A stretch of DNA of 64,000 nt, from contig OY978529.1 in assembly GCA_963854835.1 (NCBI GenBank), forward strand, positions 10,624,775-10,688,774, read 5' to 3'. This document shows positions 59,770-64,000 of this stretch, in pieces; the first letter of the stretch is position 1; each line of letters begins with the position of its first letter. This DNA comes from Megamerina dolium (taxonomy: Eukaryota; Arthropoda; Insecta; Diptera; Megamerinidae). The translations under genes were made by a program, and so were the position numbers. The notes under the pieces were generated by a model that was not told the origin of the DNA, made no database searches, and was given only the letters and a program-made list of their open reading frames with translations.

Positions 59770-60895
59770 TAACCACCTTGTGGTTAAGAGGACAGCAGCT
59801 AGTGCAGCCATAAGGCTTCCGAACTCTATTCACCTGAAAGAAGTAACCTAAAAGGGCACATTAAGATTCTAGACGTAGTCTGGAATTTACCGGGCCTCAC
59901 AGTCTTTGACAGGATGGATAAAAAATGTATATTCTCCAAACTCTTCGAAGTGATCATTCACGATCGCTCAGCGTGGAGAAACAACGAAATATTTCTAGAA
60001 CAGGGCTCAAAGCTATGGTACACTGATGGTTTAAAATGGAAGATGGCAGTGCTGGAGTGGGAATTGTAGGGCCAAATTTGCGGAAGGCAATTGCAATGGG
60101 AAAAATAGCTTCCATTTTTCAGGCTGCGGTCCACGCCTTAGAGCTATCTGTCAGAGGGCACTCGATGAACCAACATATGCATTCTTTCAGACAGTCAAGC
60201 AACTCTAAATTCACTAATGAATTTCACGTTCCAATCTAAGTTCATTTGGGAATGCTTTGAACTCCTCAATACCTTAACAAAGAGGAACTCTGTGACTCAA
60301 ATATGAGTACCGGGGCGCAAGGGGCATGCAGGAAATGAAATGGCAGATTTACTGGCCAAAAAGGGTGCAGACACTCCTTTCATATGCCCAGAACCCTTCT
60401 GCGGCGTAAACAGTAGCTTCATGAACAACTTAATATTTGAAAAGGAAAAAAGTAGTCTAACCGATTACTGGAGTGCCCAAACAGGCATGCGGCAGTTGAA
60501 AAGAATTATTGACCCTGAACATATTAAGGTACCCACTATCTTGAACCTCAGCAGAACAGACATCAAGCTGTACACTGAACTACTAACAGGTCATTGTAAA
60601 CTTAATTATCACATGATGAAAATGGGTGTGGTAAACAACGATCTCTGTCGACTCTGTTTTGAAGAGCAGGAAACACCAAAACATGTTCTTTCCAATTGCC
60701 CAGCTGTGGCTAGATGCAGACTAAACTACCTAGGCAACGAATTCATAGTTCCCAGGGACCTAGTTAAAATCAAGTCCACAATTCCACAGCAGTGACAAGA
60801 TTTATAAATAGTCTTGAGATCTGCTAGTTAGGGAATAAGGCTGCGCAAAAGATCTTCAGGTCGCGGTGCTTCATAGCCTTAATAATAGTAATAAT
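59770..60895 (+). mobile_element. RNase H LINE 3' end (family B)
   Basis: Degraded post-RT and RNase H start, then an open frame 60340-60795: MADLLAKKGADTPFICPEPF, YWSAQTGMRQLKRIIDPEHI, LYTELLTGHCKLNYHMMKMG and the cysteine domain CRLCFEEQETPKHVLSNCP, ending QQ. The 3' tail is AATAATAGTAATAATAATC. This is the best C-terminus of this family in the window. Confidence 0.82.
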
Positions 60896-60914
60896 AATCA
60901 TCAAAAATTATATT

Positions 60915-61005
60915 TTGGGCACACAGGAACCTACTTATATGAGCCGGTTCCGAACAGCATAACTCTTGTGACAATACTTTTTCTAAAAGAGCTTTGTCAT
61001 TTCTT
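60915..61005 (-). mobile_element. SINE fragment
   Basis: GGAACCTACTTATATGAGCCGGTTCCGAACAGCATAACTCTTGTG matches the central body, followed by a degraded TTTTTCTAAAAGAGCTTTGTCA segment. No head or tail. Confidence 0.65.
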
Positions 61006-61009
61006 TTTA

Positions 61010-61700
61010 ACGAAGAATTTTTTGTATTGTATTTTTTTTTAAGTCATTATGATATGTATATCTTTATTGAATTTACTAAAAAAAAAAATACATATAAAAG
61101 TTTGTCCTTTATTTACACTCCAAAAATATGGTCACCATAACTATAATCTATACCAACGGTGGGCAACCTCCGCAAAAGTTTCTACCCGACCCCCGAGATC
61201 TTAGAAGAAATATTTCACCTGTGCAAGAGTTTTATAAAAATCTGTGGGCAATAGAAGATTAACATTTAACTACTTCGGGCCGCGGAAACAAACGCTAAGT
61301 TTATTCTGGAACGTGTTATAAAAAAGTTGCTCTACCCTGCCATATAACAGAAAGCATTTGTAGACAAATTGTCCATTACATATTACTATTTTGATCACTT
61401 GAGTGGGCAGTCCCTCGCTGTTTCGATTTTTTTTTTTTTTTGAAACACTTAAAACAAAAATTCCTAAAATGTTCTTAGAGCTCATAATTGGGTGGAATTG
61501 TAGTGCAAATTAATTATATGTGTATACTATTGTAGATATCGCACATGTGCTGTACGTGATACGCCCGGAAGGCGGATAAAAATTGACTTTTGGCTGTTGA
61601 GCATGATGGGTACATATTCCTGTTATTCTATGTTGTAGTTTGAAAGTTGCTTTTGTTGGCAAACTACGAACTTGTAGCTAAGTGGTTAGTTTAATGGCAT
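61010..61700. other. No recognisable gene or element
   Basis: Spacer with A and T runs; nothing supportable. Confidence 0.5.
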
Positions 61701-61734
61701 ATTATGGTAAATGAAATAAAAACCAATCATATTA

Positions 61735-62390
61735 GGTCTGCATTAAGCGATCCTCCACATATCCTCCTGTTGACCTATTATTATTATCGTTGGAGGGATG
61801 AGATCTATTGTGCCCCCTTCGCGGAGCTGGAGTGTGTCTCTTAGCCCAGTTCCCTCGATGAATGTTAGTGTTGGTCCTACTTCACAGAGTCTAAGTTCAT
61901 CCTCGGGTATGATGAAATCTCCCAGGTATTTCCTTCTCTTGTGCATCAGTGCGGAACAAGTTCCTATCACATGTTGTGCGGTGTCGTCCTCTTCCCTGCA
62001 GAACCTGCAGAGAGCATCAGAGAAAATTCCCAGTTTTGTTAGGTTATAATTCAGCCTACAGTGCCCTGTTAATAATCCCGTAATGATTCGCAAGTTGTTC
62101 TTCGTTAGATTCATACAGTCCTCGTAGCATTTTAGGTTTTATGTCCCTAGCGCTAGTTTGGAGTGTGTTAGCCCCGGTAAGTTTTTCCAGTATAAGCCTC
62201 TTTGTCTATCCTCTTCTTCCCAGATGATACGGGAGGTGTTATCCGATCCTAATCCACAAAATGGTTCGGGCCTTACAAATGGAGCTGATGCTCCTTTCCT
62301 GGCAAGCTTATCTGCTATTTCGTTACCATTGATCCCTGTTGACCTAAATAATGTGCAGATTTCTGCAAGATTCTGTAATACAAAATGTAT
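61735..62390 (-). mobile_element. RNase H LINE 3' end (family B relative)
   Basis: Minus strand: GINGNEIADKLARKGASAPF (RNase H end), VRPEPFCGLG, then ITGLLTGHCRLNYNLTKLGI and CRFCREEDDTAQHVIGTCS, and the end with a (AAT)n stretch (GATAATAATAATAGG). It has the same architecture as 59770-60895 but is a different lineage, in the opposite orientation, between the two Kunitz genes. Confidence 0.78.
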
Positions 62391-62399
62391 CTTTTCAAT

Positions 62400-62825
62400 A
62401 AATATTATACCACTAGCCATCTGGCGAAAAATAATGGCATTTTTCCCCAACAAAGGTAATGGTCCGGTATTTGAGATCTGGCCCGAATATATTAAGTGTC
62501 ACGAAGTGAAGGTAGCATCGTTCATTGTATATTAGGAGTAACCCAGCAAAACGATATAAAACCATATTGTACGTTGTTGATGTTAAAGCTTCAATTTGAA
62601 TGAACCACTCTAATGCATTTGTATTCACGGAAATATAACTTGCTAATATTAAAATCAGAAAACATGGAATAAAGATGCAGTTTATCAATGCGTGGCACCC
62701 ACATTTATTAGCATTAGCTTTAATTATAAAACTTGATGTACGAACGTAAATTACTACAACTGTGTCTTGTTATTAACTTGGTAAATTGGTCACTTTTGCA
62801 GAGCGAAGAATGAAATCTATGTTGA
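62400..62825. other. 3' flank of Kunitz inhibitor B
   Basis: No element recognised. It should hold the 3' untranslated region of the minus-strand Kunitz gene near 62740-62831; ATTAAA occurs but no AATAAA. Confidence 0.4.
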
Positions 62826-62831
62826 ATCTAA

Positions 62832-63097
62832 TCAGTTGATCTTCATTGTGTTGGGCTTCTTGGTAGTTGTTGAAGTAGAAACTACTGTAGGAACTACTGT
62901 GCGAACAGTGGTTGTTGTAATGGAGCCAGTTTGCTTACACGCCTCTTCGCATGTTTGGCGAAAACCAAATTTATTGTCGTTACCACGACAACCGCCAAAT
63001 TTAAATACTTCACAGGTATTCGTTTTGGGATTGTAGTAGAATCGTTCTAAATTCATTCGACAAGGTCCCGGTTCCATGGGTAGTAGACATTTTGGAT
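62832..63097 (-). CDS. Kunitz inhibitor B, exon 2 (BPTI domain)
   Basis: The acceptor TTGATGATTGCAG is followed by ATCCAAAATGT. The domain has cysteines at residues 46, 55, 71, 79, 92 and 96, spacing 8-15-7-12-3, with GPCRMNLERFYYNP and FKFGGCRGNDNKF as the canonical Kunitz segments. P1 is Arg, so trypsin-like serine proteases are the likely targets (family knowledge). The tail after the last Cys is Thr-rich (TTTTVRTVVPTVVSTSTTT), probably O-glycosylated, and ends at TGA 62832-62834. The spliced protein is 130 residues. The intron is 78 bp (63098-63175). In flies such inhibitors occur in hemolymph, saliva and male accessory glands; which one applies here is unknown. Confidence 0.92.
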
Positions 63098-63175
63098 CTG
63101 CAATCATCAAATAATAATATTAGTATTCCTGCACAGTTATGATGATATTTCGTTGATGATACATATTTGGTATAC

Positions 63176-63302
63176 CTTGCTGTCGATGCACTGCTTCGGT
63201 GGCCATTGGTTTCGATGTCACACCCCCCAATACATAAGATATCATTATTACACAAAATCCCAAGATGAGATAAGCTTTTGAAAACGAGTAATTGACGATC
63301 AT
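63176..63302 (-). CDS. Kunitz inhibitor B, exon 1 (signal peptide)
   Basis: The ATG at 63302 opens MIVNYSFSKAYLILGFCVIM, a secretory signal whose hydrophobic core runs through YVLGGVTS, and the exon encodes 42 residues plus one base before AGCAAG|GTATAC. The frame stays open upstream but has no in-frame ATG there, so 63302 is chosen. The phase-1 donor matches the Kunitz exon at 63097 and produces an Asp codon. The exon/intron plan is the same as in Kunitz inhibitor A, supporting a tandem duplication. Confidence 0.85.
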
Positions 63303-63589
63303 TTTAACTACCTTAAGTAGTAGCACAATTGCGCTTGCGATGACTTAATGAAACGACACCAGCTTAACGAATGACTCTCTTACAATACTGATCCATTGAA
63401 AACTAAAAAAAAAAAAAAAAACAAATACATAAACATCAGCATGACGTCACTCTAGACAATGTCAGATTATAAAATGCGCAACAAAACATGATGACTGTGA
63501 AGAAAAATGATAACACTATACTTTGGAGAGTTCATCCGAAAATTACTACACGATTTCTATACACTGTTCGAGTATTCATTCATTCATTT

Positions 63590-63850
63590 TAGTCAGACGT
63601 TTGTAACTACTTGAAAGAGGACGCGAAAATATAGGAGGAAGGAAATGAAAGGTTGAGGATAATTCCCTGTTGTATCGCGACCTATTGGATTTGTCGAATT
63701 GTATATCTTGTCATTCTGACGAAGACTGGACAAATACAGAGAAAATGTTCTGTGTTTTCCACGTCCTCTTCCAGCCATGATATGCAAATGGAATTCTCGA
63801 TGACGCCTATGGCTGCCACAGTATGATCTGCAAGTAGAAGAAAAGCTTTT
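63590..63850 (-). mobile_element. LINE cysteine-domain relic
   Basis: Minus-strand piece CISWLEEDVENTEHFLCICP and VFVRMTRY resembles the C-terminal C-x2-C...EE...H-x4-C domain of the RNase H LINEs, with one Cys replaced. Short and tentative. Confidence 0.45.
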
Positions 63851-64000
63851 GTTCGAACATCTCAGGAAACACTTCGTTATTTTACAGATGGCTGACCCCT
63901 ACCATCGTTCCTTGTGAATGTTGTTCATTTGATCACCAATTCCACACCACACCAATTCCAAACTTATTCCGATAATTTGTTCTGGTCCCATTATATATTC

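Overview
This AT-rich 64-kb window looks like nuclear DNA of a higher fly (Diptera). The host genes are insect-type and spliced, the dispersed repeats are insect families (mariner, Tc1-like, DD41D elements, jockey-, RTE- and I/R1-type LINEs, Ty3/gypsy), and the spacers hold the TATGTA/CATACATA-rich simple sequence common in cyclorrhaphan flies. A tephritid fruit fly is my best guess, but that is inference and not a database match.

Only three host genes can be supported. (1) The 3' half of Drgx (dorsal root ganglia homeobox), on the + strand as four exons at 18140-18241, 18310-18707, 43027-43196 and 46734-47479. It is recognised by homeodomain helix 3 split at the classic position 46/47 intron, a CSCC motif and a C-terminal OAR domain. 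Phases match at all three junctions. A 24.3-kb intron between the second and third visible exons is packed with transposons. Upstream exons were not found. (2) and (3) Two secreted single-domain Kunitz inhibitors on the - strand, at 55939-56389 and 62832-63302. Both have a signal-peptide exon, a short phase-1 intron and a Kunitz exon with perfect cysteine spacing. The first is visible only after splicing by eye. Their P1 residues differ (Phe versus Arg), so the pair probably inhibits different proteases.

Most of the rest is mobile DNA. A tRNA-headed SINE family has about 15 copies or fragments, several with perfect 8-14 bp target-site duplications. There are at least four RNase H-bearing LINE lineages, jockey-like LINEs and an RTE-like LINE. 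DNA transposons include DD34D mariners of several lineages, DD41D elements and their foldback derivatives, one Tc1-like element with about 145-bp terminal repeats, and two unclassified MITEs. There is also one Ty3/gypsy relic. Every transposase or reverse transcriptase is broken, so this is a graveyard rather than an active locus.

Layout: 1-18.1 kb transposon-rich flank or upstream Drgx intron; 18.1-18.7 kb Drgx exons; 18.7-43.0 kb giant Drgx intron; 43.0-47.5 kb last Drgx exons separated by a second TE-filled intron; 47.5-55.2 kb transposons; 55.2-63.3 kb Kunitz pair separated by a Tc1-like element, a nested foldback and LINE ends; 63.3-64 kb LINE relic. The most informative structures are the nested insertions: a LINE inside the YADD motif of another LINE, a LINE inside a transposase gene with a 9-bp duplication, one MITE inside an arm of another, and a mariner-type element whose interior is a captured piece of RTE-like LINE coding sequence.
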